A stretch of 64,000 nt of DNA. It comes from Anseranas semipalmata (taxonomy: Eukaryota; Chordata; Aves; Anseriformes; Anseranatidae). Within the stretch, counting starts at the first letter, position 1. Every line of letters begins with the position of its first letter. Below are positions 36,886 through 48,880 of this stretch, in pieces. The position numbers and the translations under genes are program-made. Location: positions 52,992 to 116,991 of the forward strand of contig VXAA01005607.1 of the NCBI GenBank assembly GCA_013399115.1. The letters run 5' to 3'. Below the pieces are notes generated by a model, which saw only the letters and a list, made by a program, of their open reading frames with translations, had not been told where the DNA came from and ran no database searches.

Positions 36886-37960
36886 TCAAACTCTAAAACA
36901 AACACTATGTAGTTTGTTAGTTAAGTTGAAATGTTTCAAAATTTTAGCAAAGATTAGCAAACATTTACTTTCATTTGGGTTGGTCTGAACTAAATATACT
37001 GCTGGACTGGCTCTACCGACAATGATGTTAGGTCCATCCCATTTACACAAAACGATGTGTTTCTTGTGTAAACTTTTTAAACAATTTTATCTCCTGTTTG
37101 CCATTGCTGTTCCTGTTTGCGACTATTCTCTGCTTATTTATCCATTCAGAATCACTCTCTAGGTATTCGCCTACACCTTGATTAATTCCAGCAAGGTTAT
37201 TCTGCACTTTCTTTAACCAGTGATCAGTTAAAAGTTCATGGTTGCCGTTCAGCCAGCAACTCTGCTTACAGCTAGCATTGTTGTGGTTTTTTTGAGTTCC
37301 CTTCAAGTGAAAGTCTCAAGGAACGTATACCAATGAACCACAGTGGTTGTTCTTAGTGCCATGAGTATGGTAGACAGCTCTTCATCCCAGTTTTTATTGC
37401 CAGCTTTTACTAATTTTCAAAGAGCTCCCTTGGTCATTCTGCTGGTACATTCTGCTTGTCCAGAACTTCAGGGTTGTCCTGCTGTTTGGGATTTCTGCTT
37501 GATTCATAAGATTCTGCAAAACTCTTGCATTATTTGCTCTTGACATGGCTTCATTTAGAATTCTCCATTGATAAGATGTCACATTATATAATCGCATTAC
37601 AGTTAACTGTGTGATGCTTCTTTGCATGGGAACAGTTTCCATCCACTTTGTAAATGGGTCAAAAACAACTAAACAGTGCTGCTTTCCCCAAGTGGTAATC
37701 CAAAGGGGGACTGTGTAATCAACCTGTGCCCTGGTCCAAAAACCTCCTACACTGCAGCTGGATTTATCTTGGATGTATTAGAGCATTTACAGTCTCTCAC
37801 GCTAGCCTGCTCTGCATCCGTTGCTCTGTCTCAGCAATCATCACACAGTAATAATTTCATCTAATGTTTAGCTTTGCCAGGATGGGCTTGTTCATGAACA
37901 GATCAAATCAAATTGTACCATTGCTGGACCTGCCCATACTCACAGACCGTCTTCATCTGC
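36886..37960 (-). pseudogene. Broken retroviral integrase in antisense orientation within the provirus
   Basis: On the minus strand three parts of an integrase lie in the right order but in shifting frames. First is an HHCC zinc-binding region: His codons at 37,894-37,896 and 37,882-37,884, Cys codons at 37,843-37,845 and 37,834-37,836. Next is the start of the catalytic core, a QVDYT-type strand with the first catalytic Asp at 37,718-37,720, followed by a 'DPFTKW' strand. Last is a C-terminal GPY/F-like segment with W-D-G-P at 37,030-37,041. The second and third acidic catalytic positions are not recognisable. Internal stops and frameshifts show it is dead. GPY/F-type ends occur in Ty3/gypsy and class I retroviral integrases. 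Confidence 0.75.
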
Positions 37961-38048
37961 TCATATTACTTCCTTCTTTTGGGCAAACACCAACTATTTT
38001 TTTAGAAGGGAATCTAAGTCCCCAGAAGCCCAGCTTTCCAAAGACATT

Positions 38049-39400
38049 ATGGAAAGTCAGAAGGTCTTTCAAATTTGGAGTAGAGAGTTACATATGGTTC
38101 AAATTAACTCAAGTAATGATTCCATTAAATTTCCTAATTATTCAACTGGAATATATGCTGAGCAAAGCCTGTTTAAGCAATGGACTGAGAAATATTTGAA
38201 AGTGAAAGGGAGAGGTAACATTTTAAGTACTATATTAGGAAATTTTGGGTGTAGTGAATGGAACACCTAATACTGTAGACCTTGAATTCTTTTGGGATAA
38301 ATTATCACTAATGGGCAATGATGTGATTAAAGCCTTTCTACAGAGAAATGAAAGACTACAGATTTCAGTACATAGCCAAGGAGAATTATTGCTCCTTGAA
38401 AAAGCTGTGTTCTCATTAGTTTCAAATGCTATACAAATAACAGATAAATCTGATTGCAATATTATTAGGTCCATGTGGTTTGCTGATATTAAAATAGATT
38501 ATTGCAAGGATTAACAGAAGCAAAGATGAACTAATTAAGTATAGAAAGATCCACCATCCTAAATGGTATATTAGAAGATGGCAAACCATTAAGTGTAGCT
38601 TTACAACATTGTGATCTGTGTGGAGCTGTATCACAGATACGTGAAAGGACCACACCTAAACCGACAACCCTTGGAATAGCAAAATCCATGCTTAGTGGAA
38701 ACCAGGTGTTCCTCAAGAAGGAGCTGAATGGGTAATTTCAGAAAGGTACTACAGTGGCTTTCTTGCTCTAGAGAAATGGAAACAAATACTCTTCACAAAG
38801 TATTCAGATCCAGAAGTCAACTGGTATGGCCTGAAAAAAAGCATGTACTGTGGTATCTTCAGAGTAATACCACGTTTTAAAGTTGAAACCCACAATATAT
38901 AAGGGGTTTTATGTTCAGTACTTACCATGTTTGAGGTGTACAACCAAACATCATTCTCCAATCACAATGACTGAAAATAGCACATAAACCTTCTCAGTGG
39001 ATGACAGCAACTACTGTAACGGGCACGATGGGAGCTGAATGGAAGAAATTGTGGAAGAAAGCTTTTTATTAGGAATCTGTAGTAAACTAATGTGACAGTT
39101 TCAGCAAACCAAGAAGGAATTTGAATATAATCAGCAAGAAATTACAATATGAGCATCAGAAGTTAAAATGGTAGTTAGTGGGACAGGGTATTTTACAGCC
39201 CTACAACATCTAATCTGTCATGTATCATCCATTGATGGATGGTATGTATAATATTTCATCCATTACTGTGCTACTAGCGATGTAGGTTATGATTTTGTAT
39301 ACTCTCTTAGTAATTTGTTACATTTGTTATCTCACGGTTATTTTCAACAAGGCACTGAAAAATCAATACTTTATGAGGCAAATCCAGAATGTTTCCTCAA
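38049..39400 (+). pseudogene. env-like remnant of the provirus
   Basis: Plus-strand frames at 38,049-38,270 and 38,245-38,514 overlap with a frame change. They read like part of a retroviral envelope: a glycine-rich hydrophobic stretch followed by leucine-heptad-like sequence. Further broken frames carry paired cysteines and asparagine-linked glycosylation-like sites. At about 39,258-39,345 there is a hydrophobic stretch long enough for a membrane anchor, interrupted by a stop, followed by basic residues. Position just before the right LTR fits env. Stops and frameshifts make it non-functional. The assignment is from layout and pattern, not from an alignment. Confidence 0.5.
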
Positions 39401-39487
39401 GAGGACGGTGATTATAGGCAGACTGGGGAGTGAACACTTTGATCAACTGCATTCTTAAGGTGATTGTGATTCGAATAGGTCACCATC

Positions 39488-39497
39488 AAGGAGAGAA
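39488..39497 (+). other. Polypurine tract of the provirus
   Basis: AAGGAGAGAA lies four bases before the right LTR. Its position fits the plus-strand primer site of a plus-oriented provirus. The sequence just inside the left LTR has no counterpart on the minus strand. Confidence 0.55.
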
Positions 39498-39501
39498 TTA
39501 T

Positions 39502-40182
39502 TGTAGGCTGAAGAGAAGCCAATAAATCTGAGCACATACCGGTAACATTGCTATAAGCACACAGATATTAATAAAACGTGGGTGGTGACATGTAAACCTA
39601 CGTTCTCGAAAACAGAGCTGTGCAAAGGCAGTTTTCAGGAATCCTAAAACAAGAATGCATACATGACAGAGTCACTGCCCCTAGAATAAGAAGGTGACTG
39701 CAAAGTGCTGAGGTTATCAGGAACTCACATCTGGAAAACACTGTCAGAATATGGCATCATAAAGAATGATAGGTTCTGCCTGGAAAAACAGTGGTTATAT
39801 TGTCAAAGACTATTATCTTGATGGCTGCTAAAAGAATCCAACAAGCACCTTCTGTGCAAGACCCAGTTAGTCATTGTATGGGTTGGAAGGAGGTGGAGGA
39901 GTATTGTTACAAAATTTTGCCACAGACAGGATCTATTGAAGCTGCCCCTAACTAGCTGCGCAGCTGGAGCCCTCTGTAGACTGTGCCCATGTGCAGCTGC
40001 AGCAAACACCACCAGCTGTGCACGCTCCCTTGCTTCAGAATTGGGTGTGCAAAACTGAGTGCAGTGGTAGCCTGCACAGCCACAAGTGCAGGTATTGTTT
40101 TACTGTCATCAAAGAGCAACATAGTGTGCACATCTGGCCTGGCTCCTCACCCTCAATGCCCAGTGGTAATTTGGATGCTACA
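39502..40182 (+). repeat. Right (3') LTR of the provirus
   Basis: Starts TGTAGGCTGA and ends GGATGCTACA. It is the longer and probably more complete copy (681 bases against 537). Strongest identity to the left copy is in the last 260 bases, including 'GCAAACACCACCAGCTGTGC' and 'GTGCACATCTGGCCTGG'. The short frames on both strands here are not genes. Confidence 0.87.
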
Positions 40183-43100
40183 GTCCTAGATGTAAAGAGT
40201 GGAATACATACCCCTCTAGAAATGCATGCTATTGACTGGAGAGAAGGTGCAGCTGACTAGCATGACGGGCTGGACACCCGTCTTTCCGGCAGCTACAATT
40301 AGTGGGATTCCCTTCACTCTAACAGACTGGAAAGTACTTTTTCCATCTTCATGTCTTATGACCAGATTCTTCAGCTTCTTTTCAAATGGAAGACAAAAGC
40401 ATTTATTGAATAAATAGTATTTCTTTTTGCTCTTCAACAATATCCACCTCCTTGTGGCAACGGAGGCCAATTACATTTTATATTCTTAATTTTGTTGAGA
40501 AGCTATTCTTTTTTCCTCAGACCTTCCAATCATATTTTTCTGATGTATTTTTCTCTCCTTATTTTTCCTAATTCAAAATTCACTTTTTCCTAATTCGTAA
40601 TTCATACTTAGTAATATTGGCATTTTAACATTTTCTTCCTTTAATTTCTTCCTCTTTTTTTTTTCCTGTAATTTCTTTCTTCGCTTACCACTGAACAAAA
40701 GAAGTGTCAAACAACACTTACTTGACTCCTTACTTGACTGTGGAATCAATCTGTTAATGGGTTTATTTCACAAATGTATGGTTTTTTTCCTTCTTAACAC
40801 TGCGTATCGCATAAATTTTCTCACGTTTGGAAATGAATTTGCTATTTGAAGAATATATATAAAAAAATTTTGAATGTATAATGCTGTCTGCATCTGTCCA
40901 TGGTTTGTTCATGATAGATGTTATAACACCACTGGTCCTAAGATAACCATCGACTCCAAGTCTAGAGACAGTTCGCTCATTTTTAACTGCCCCACTGGAG
41001 TTCAAAATAGACCTGTGATTAAGGAATTAAGTAACTCATCCTGACTATATTGGATCAGGCACTGGATTTCACTTACAGCACAGTTCAGATTAGCTACTGC
41101 CTGTAAACAGACAACAGGTCAGAGACCAGCTTGCTCTCTCATCTCAGTCAAGTGAAGCTTTCTCAGAGTTGACTGAAATGTATCATGATTGCTATGAGAG
41201 ATTGCTGAATTGCCGGAAATCTCTCTCTGAGAAACAATGGCCTTTACTGGAGGAGAAAGAGCTGCCCAGAATAATACTGGAGTAAGTGAAACAATGCTTC
41301 ACAGTTCTGAATGGCCTTGCTTTGGGTCTGAAGTTAATAAGAAAGAGAAAGAGAAGCTTTTTGAGGCATATTGTTCAGTTTGAAGTTGTTCCTTTGAGTA
41401 GGTAGCTCAGATAGATCAAAGACCTACAAATATAAATCTTAAAAGGCAGGACTGAAGTGCAGCAAGTCAGATACACTCAAGTGAGATAGAAATGACTAGC
41501 TAAATTATTTAACAGCATGAGTAATGTTTCGTCTTTGTGCTGCCAGTTTTTATGGCACCTAAATCAATTTATTTCCCTAAATAGATCCTGGTCCTTTGCT
41601 GCAGTAACTGGAAATTACTTTCACCTCTTCAACTCCATCAGTAAAAAATGAAATTAGATTTATCACTTCATTATAAGTTTTTCCAAATTATGTGATTAAG
41701 GAAGAATAATTCATTTGAAACTATGAAAGGGCCAAAGCTAGTTTCATGTCTCTGAGCCATTACAGAATTACCTAGAACTCTGTAACTTTAAAATGGCCCA
41801 GGTTATTCCTTTTTTCTGATAGTTTTAAATATGGCTTTCATTATTCACAGAATAATGAAATAAATAATGAAATAATGAGCCAGGTGTAACTTTCCTCACT
41901 GAAACTTAGTGTCCACTGACTATGCTTTCCCGGTACACCTAGGAACATGTTTTTTTTACATCACAAAGATGCATTGTCAATGTCCATAAGATGGGACTTT
42001 ATTCTTCTTCCTACAGAGATCTCTAGGACTCTTATCCACATCAATACCACTGAGGGCTTTGGCAGAAGAGCTGTAGTGAATCCTGTCAAAGCACTGTACA
42101 ATAATCTCTGTCTCGGAACCACCTCTTCTCTTCTGCCAGGGGCTGTTTTCCTCAGAGAAGAGCTTGCAGAGTGAGGTATGTGCACATACTTCAACTCCTC
42201 CAGAGCAAATGCTTAAACTGTCAAGATGGGCTTGAGCTATAACACCAAACTGCAAGGTGGAGGAACTAAAGAGCACTTATTTCTGCCAGCTTTGCAGCAG
42301 GGTGGCAAACATTGGTGGGCTGAGTAAGCCAGGCAGTGTACAGTGTCATCAATACCTACCTCAGCCAGATATTGCCCACATTCCTCTCAAGGCTGTACTT
42401 CATAGCATTGCAGTTACAGAAAAACTACTTGTGTGAGAACACAAGTCCCTTAAGTGCATGGAAAAGCATGCTGAACTACAGGGTCTGGAGGTACTTTGCC
42501 TTTGATTAGAAAAGGCACAGCCAAGAGATCCTGCTAGAGGCCTTCAGAGGTAATGGGTAGGCCCTGAGCAGTGCTGGCTCAGGCCACTATGGTTCCAGCA
42601 CACTGCTGATGTGCATAGGTGGTAAGCACACTGCTGTCATACCGAGTGCGTTAGTGCAGGTTCCCTGTGCAAGCGCACACACCTTTGCAGAGCAGCTGTA
42701 CAGCACGTGTGCAACAGCCAATAGCCATGGTTCAGTTGTCAAGGCTGCCAGACATCTGGAAGAGCAAATGGCATGACAACTAAGGTAAAAGCCATTTTCT
42801 AGCTCTTTTTAGGGGACACAGTCCAGAGTCTGAAAGGATTCTCAAGACCCTTCAGGGGCTTGGGCCCAGGGACTCACCAAGACAGCAATGAAAATCATCC
42901 TCCCAGTATCTCAGGAGTGAATAGGTGAATAACTTGGTCCAGAGGCACAGATTCATGTGTAGCTGGGACAGAAAAGATAGAGAAACCTCTTTTTATGACA
43001 GCCTTCCTGCTACTGGTATCTTGGTACAATTGATGAAACATCATATCTAAAAGCGTGATGGCAACTAATCAAGTGTTGAAAACTCCAGAACTACTTGCTT

Positions 43101-46100
43101 GTGCAAGGGAAGCACCAGTGCTGCCTTATGGTAGATGCTGTGGCGATATGAAGAGTACAGCTTGGGCATGAACAGCTCTTTTGGCACATATTGCAGGTGT
43201 CTGCAAATATGAGATGACATTTACTTCAAAATCATACCTGAAATACACATCCCTCAGGTCTTCCCAAAAGTAAAACAGGATTAGCGTGGAGTCATATTAT
43301 TGCGATAATGCACGTGAAGATTCAGTTGCTTTCATCAGTATGTGTCCTCATCAACACAGAGAAACCAACATGACACTAACATCACAAATGTTTTTTTCTT
43401 AGATCAACTAATACCTTTTTAGTTTATGTTTGTTTAAGCAGCTTAATATTCTTGCATATACAGAGCAGTATTTTTCCAATTGGCAAGACCATTTTGGACA
43501 CACTACTTGTAAATACACATCTTCATTTGAAGAATAATGAAACACTCTAAAGGAGGGTATAAAATGCTATAAGTTCTAAAAGAATGTACATGTCAGCAAT
43601 GTAATTCAAAAAAAGTGACTCATCAGCTTTTAGCATAGTTTCCCAGAAACAGAAAAAAAAAAAAATGGAAATGCAGGGAACAGCTTGAAACATGGCTGAA
43701 TTTATTTTAGAATAGGACCCTCATGCAAGACTGCACTCAGATTGTGTTAATGTTAGTGGCATTTGACAGAAAATTACAGTGATGGCTTGTTCACATGGAA
43801 AATTATGGCAATAAAAGGTAAGCTGTGATTCTGAAGTGCTATAATGACATTAATACAAATTCATATGTGGACACTTTATCTCATTATAAGAGGGCTTTTT
43901 TCCAGTTTTGGCATTAATTCCTTCAGAACTGATTTCAGCTAGACCAGAAAAAGCCTTTCTTGTGGAAAGAACATGCATCTCTGTAGACAGCTATATTAGT
44001 ACAGCCATGTTCGCTTCATTATGCCTCCATAAATACCCAAGGAAACTTTTAGAAAGGAAAGCAGTTGTGGTTGTTATTAACTTGAATTTTAATGGTTTAA
44101 TTGTGACTTCAGAATGAGTACATTGGGTGACATCCATCTATCTTTGCAATCAACTGATCTGTGAGTTTATATATATTGCATTCGCTCGTTTTTATCAACT
44201 GCCTCAGCTGAAATCCAAATAACAGTGTTTTTAGTTTCAAAAGACACGGCTTTTAACATCTCTAAGAAGAGATTCATATAACCTGTATGTTTTTTGAATA
44301 ATTCTCTCTCAGATGAACCATTGTACAGATATGAAATTTACTCTTTTCCATAGTCGGTGATCCTTGGCAACAGGTATGTAAAAATTTCAAGGATGTTATT
44401 CAAATGACAGATGACAGATAATGTACAGCAGATAAATGACCTTTGATGGCTTGTGATGAAAGAACAGTGTTCAAAAACAAAACTTCTGTATTCAGTCTTA
44501 CTCATCCTTCACCACCTAGAGATACAAAATATGTTACTCGACCAGTTATCTGAGTGTAATTTTCTGTATGGTACTGTTATAAATCTAACAGACAAAACTG
44601 TAAAAAAAAAAAAATAACACTGTACCATTCCTATTTCATATAAATGCAACAAAAGTCACAAAATACTGACGTCGTTATTCCTAACTCATGTCTAGTTATC
44701 TGGGGTTTTAAAATCCCACCTGTCACTGTCATAGATAAACAACTTCCACTTGTAACCCAGATTTCCAGCAATGAACACCTTAGTGGGTTTCATTAAGTAT
44801 CTGGTCTCCCTCCGGTTTCAGGATATATATCTATCCTTAGAACAGTGTGTTTTTGTCACTATCATTATTTTGACTACAAAATTGAGGCCTGATTTAACCA
44901 GGAGGTAGGAGTAAGCAAGAGAACAGGCTTCCTCAGGAAGAAAAATTGTGTGTGATCCCGAGGTTGTCCAACCTCCCAGCTCTGTATGCTTTATCTTCTG
45001 ATTTGTAAGCTCCATCACCCCAGAGGAGATCAGCTGTCTTAGTAGTTCATAGACTGAAATTCAGCCTTTAATATAGCTTGGTCTTGTTTTTTCAATCACT
45101 TTAAGGTTTAGCTCTGAGGCCTTGAACGAACAAAGAGGAATACCCTGGGACTGTCTGAAGGAATTAAACACTGACTTGACATATGCACAGAAGACTAACA
45201 CCACCAAGGAAGCAAGCCATTATACGTTGTACCAGGAGGAAGACAAGCACAACTTACACATCTCAGGAAATCAATGAATTTTAATGAAGACAGGTCTGCA
45301 GTGTATTGCAATACAGTGCAGCCAGGACCCACTGGGTAGTTATCTGCAAAGCATATTCCACCCCTCTGTTCTTCTCAGGCTGTTATCTTTGCATTCACTG
45401 CTCAGAGTAATGTTCTTTTTTGAATGATTATTTTACTCTCCTGGCTTCATCTGACCCACAGTCCATTCCCGCAGTCCATTCAGTGTCAGAGATTTGCCTG
45501 AATTAAAAACAAACTCTCAAAGGATAAGAAAGAAGATTAATCCCTACAAGCTCACAGATCTCCATGGATATTTTTCTTGTGCTAACGATTTCCATTACCT
45601 TGAGAAAACAATGCATTAATAAAGCAACAACAAGGAAAGAGAGCATATTGGCATTACAATAAACAGAAACGTAGAATAAATGTTATAGTTCAATATATTA
45701 AAGAATTAAATATTATGAATTTTTCTGAAAAGAAAAGAAAAATGTAATGTGAGGAGATAAACAGGTTAGTTCTACAGGCACTGCCTAAGCCAAAGAATAA
45801 ATCCCATCCTGAATCCTGCATTTAGTTCTGTGCCTACAAGAACAAGGTCTTTGCTAGTGAATTCAAGAGATCCAGGATTTCACAAACTATTTAACCCCCG
45901 CTGTGATGCATGGTACATGAAATTTACTTTCTCTTCCTTTTACATGTGGGCTCCATTATGCCTGCTTTTTAAAGACTGTTTATCTCTGAGAGCTCATCTT
46001 GCCTGCAGAGCCTCTGTTGACTTCACAGTTTAAGCACAGCTATTCTGGCACTGCAGCCTAGTGAAGATGCAGTGTGCCTTCGTTGAAGAGGGGTTTTCTG

Positions 46101-48639
46101 TCAACTAGGTTATGTTTTTTTCCCCTGAAATATTAATCAAGCCAACAAAACCTCTCTTCTGCAGCACAGCTCTATCAGCAAGGGAGTATGATTATTTTCA
46201 CACTTGCAGCTGAAATAACTCTGCTGGCAAAACTCTGCAATGCAGGTCAAATCTGAAAAACAGCTGAGGGAGACCGTATGACTGATAATAAATAATACAC
46301 GCTCTGAAAGCCACTGCAAGTTATTTAGCTTGTTGGATTTAACAGGACATAACTGTCCCATGACTGGTTTTCACTCTTCCGGATAATCCAGTTTCTGTGC
46401 AGTGTGCATAACTGTGCTGGCTGCTAACGAGATAGAAACCATTATAATGAGTTAATACAGTACCATTTGTACAGTGTACATTTATGATTCCCTCTAAGCT
46501 GCCAAAGAGACATCTCCCAGTTGTAAGCAAGTTTACTATTCCCATTATAAGCACCATCTCAGCAGCTTCCCATGCGTACAAGATAGGCAGTGCTTCTTAA
46601 ACTCCTTTCCCATGGGCACCCCTACACAGATTCTGCAGGCAGACGTGGTCCAGACTGGATACAAGTCATCTCCAAGCTAGAAGCTATGTAGAGCTGTTGT
46701 CATGGGGCAAGGCTAATAACCCTTGTGAGAGTATATCACCTTGAGCTCTAAAATGTGCTAAAACATTGGCATGGCTTCCAGTTGACTTAAAATGGGATGA
46801 GAGCAAGCTCATACCTGCCTGTAAAAGACTGTCAGGGTGTTTAAATCTCTGGAGAATGGGATGCTCACTGAAACTTTCTCAATGTACTTTGAGTGTTCAG
46901 GGCATAATAAAAATCAGGGGATCTGCCAGACAGCTGGGTAGTCCTTTGCATATTCTGAGATTATTGCAATAAACAAGCAACTGGACCAAATTCTATTACT
47001 GTTGGAGCCATATATGCTATTAAAAGACCTTACTTTTAAGGTCTAATGATTATGCAAACTTTAGTTGCTTACAATGAAAATTTCCCATATCTGATGTTTG
47101 CACAGTGCTATTTTCTTTGGAAAATTTCAGCCTTAATGGTTCAGACATTTTTGAGAATAAAACTAGGGAATCACATTGTTTCGCCCATGTTAAAAAACAG
47201 TCCTGCCAGCCTTTTCATTGAATGTTTTATTTTATCTAGTTTGTAGTTCAGGATCTTGACCTTTATTTGGGGGGTAATTTTTATGTCAGTGAAGAGTTTT
47301 TGCAACCTAGTGAAAATCTGTCTAACCAACCAACTAGAAAAAAAATAATATTAGATTGCACATACTGGTAAAGACCCATTAGAAAACTAACTACAATCCC
47401 TAAAGAGTCTAACATTATTGAATAGCCAAACCTTTGCAGCTCCTCAGACTGACCAAACCGCATGTGTGCTGTCTAAAGGAGACTGCATTTCAGAAAGGCT
47501 TTGACAGCATCTTCTGCATACCTTGCTTTGGTGTGCAGCCAGTGGTTGAACATAGAGAAGGAAATTCTTCTCTGTACTCAAGAGAGAATTGATTTCATTT
47601 TAATTCAGTGATTTAAATCATAGATTTCTAGTCTACAACATTGTCAAAGTTTACGTTAGAAGACATTACTGAGAACTTTTCCTTTCTGAAAATCCTAGAT
47701 ATCTGTCTTCAGATGGGACACATATTACTCTCTGGAGATAACTATTTTTCTCCGGTGACTAGAAAAGAGAACCTACACATCTAGCTTGGTCTAGATGTCT
47801 AACTTGTAAGTAGTTACAGAAAAACACGATGAATCTCACTTTAGATAAGCCTTGCTTATTCTGCAGATTCAATGGGATGCTGATGTTGTAACTAAACACT
47901 ATCTCATAACACAAGCACAAGAAGCCACCAATTGAGATTACACAGACCAACTCACTTCTGCCATTCCTGACTTCTGGGATCTTGCCACTGATCTCAGTAG
48001 TGTTCCTCTAGCTGTTCTTTTGTAGTTAATGTAGCTCCCACTACTGAGCACAGTTATTTTCTGATAACTACTGTATGTGACCAGCCACAAAAAATGTTTA
48101 AGCTTATAAATCCATTAAAGAGGCTTTCTTATTCGGAACAGTGTTCTTTTTAACCTCTGCTCAGTTACACCTACATTGGAATTGGATGCCACATTATCCC
48201 AGCTACTGGAGCGCTGCTGCATTAACAAAATCGCTTTCCTAGCATCTGTTACTGCTGATCAATTACATTCTTGAAAAAACAAATCCTCAATACATCACTG
48301 ATTGTTATTTAGTCTCTATTGTACGGTACAAAAGACATGTAAAATGTCCACATTATGACAGAAACTTTCAGTCATGACAGTTCTTTGACTGCAGAGTTTT
48401 TGCTCAACCTCCAGAACGTATTTTGTGCTTCATGTCATACAGAAAAAAAATGAACTCTTACTTTATCTGTAGAACAGGTACGGTACAAGCTGTACAAGTT
48501 TTCCCATGCCAGTGAACTTATTTCCTCCAACTCAAAACAGGTGGGGAAGAAGTAGTTTTCTCTCATGTCAATGTGGACGTTGAACTCTGTTCAAGTCACC
48601 TAACACTACTGTGAAAACAGCCATCTATCAAAGGAAAGC
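40183..48639. other. Intergenic sequence right of the provirus
   Basis: AT-rich to moderate GC, no supported gene and no clear transposon. GC is somewhat higher around 42,280-42,960. All open frames are under 90 codons and lack protein-like pattern or splice context. Confidence 0.65.
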
Positions 48640-48880
48640 ACATACATATCTGGAAGGGCCTGAGTGCACTGATAGGACTGAATGTCCCTGCCAGCTCCCC
48701 TGGGGCCTCCCCCAGGACCCCATTTCACCCAGCGATGCCGCAGGAGCTCTGCAGCTCCACACAGCCCTGCCTGGCTTGGTCGTGCACTGCCTTCAGCTCC
48801 CAGCTCCCTGTCCCCAAGGGAGCGCCCGACCCTTGCTGCTCCCCGGCCCGGGTAGCACCTTCCTGACACTGGCAGGTTTC
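48640..48880. other. GC-rich block of unknown nature
   Basis: About 240 bases of high GC with CT-rich, CAGCTCC-like words, abruptly set in AT-rich sequence. Frames are open on both strands for lack of stops. It could be an old GC-rich repeat, a small CpG island or a non-coding exon; nothing decides this. Confidence 0.5.

Larger units (their letters stand above)
35324..40182 (+). mobile_element. Degenerate endogenous retrovirus with two LTRs, internally rearranged
   Basis: Two long direct repeats (35,324-35,860 and 39,502-40,182) start TGTA and end CTACA, as retroviral LTRs do. A purine run (AAGGAGAGAA, 39,488-39,497) just before the right copy is placed like a polypurine tract and sets plus orientation. 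So do the env-like remnants at 38,049-39,400. An integrase remnant at 36,886-37,960 reads on the opposite strand. No reverse transcriptase or protease is recognisable and all frames are broken, so it is defective. Possible target duplication: only TCCT is shared at the two edges. The LTRs differ by many substitutions and large gaps, so the insertion is old. The 3.6-kb interior is far shorter than a full provirus. Confidence 0.85.

Noticed and set aside
40216..40470. An 84-codon minus-strand frame just right of the provirus
   Set aside because: Basic, without a known motif, and no plausible splice or promoter signals nearby; a processed pseudogene was considered but nothing could be recognised.
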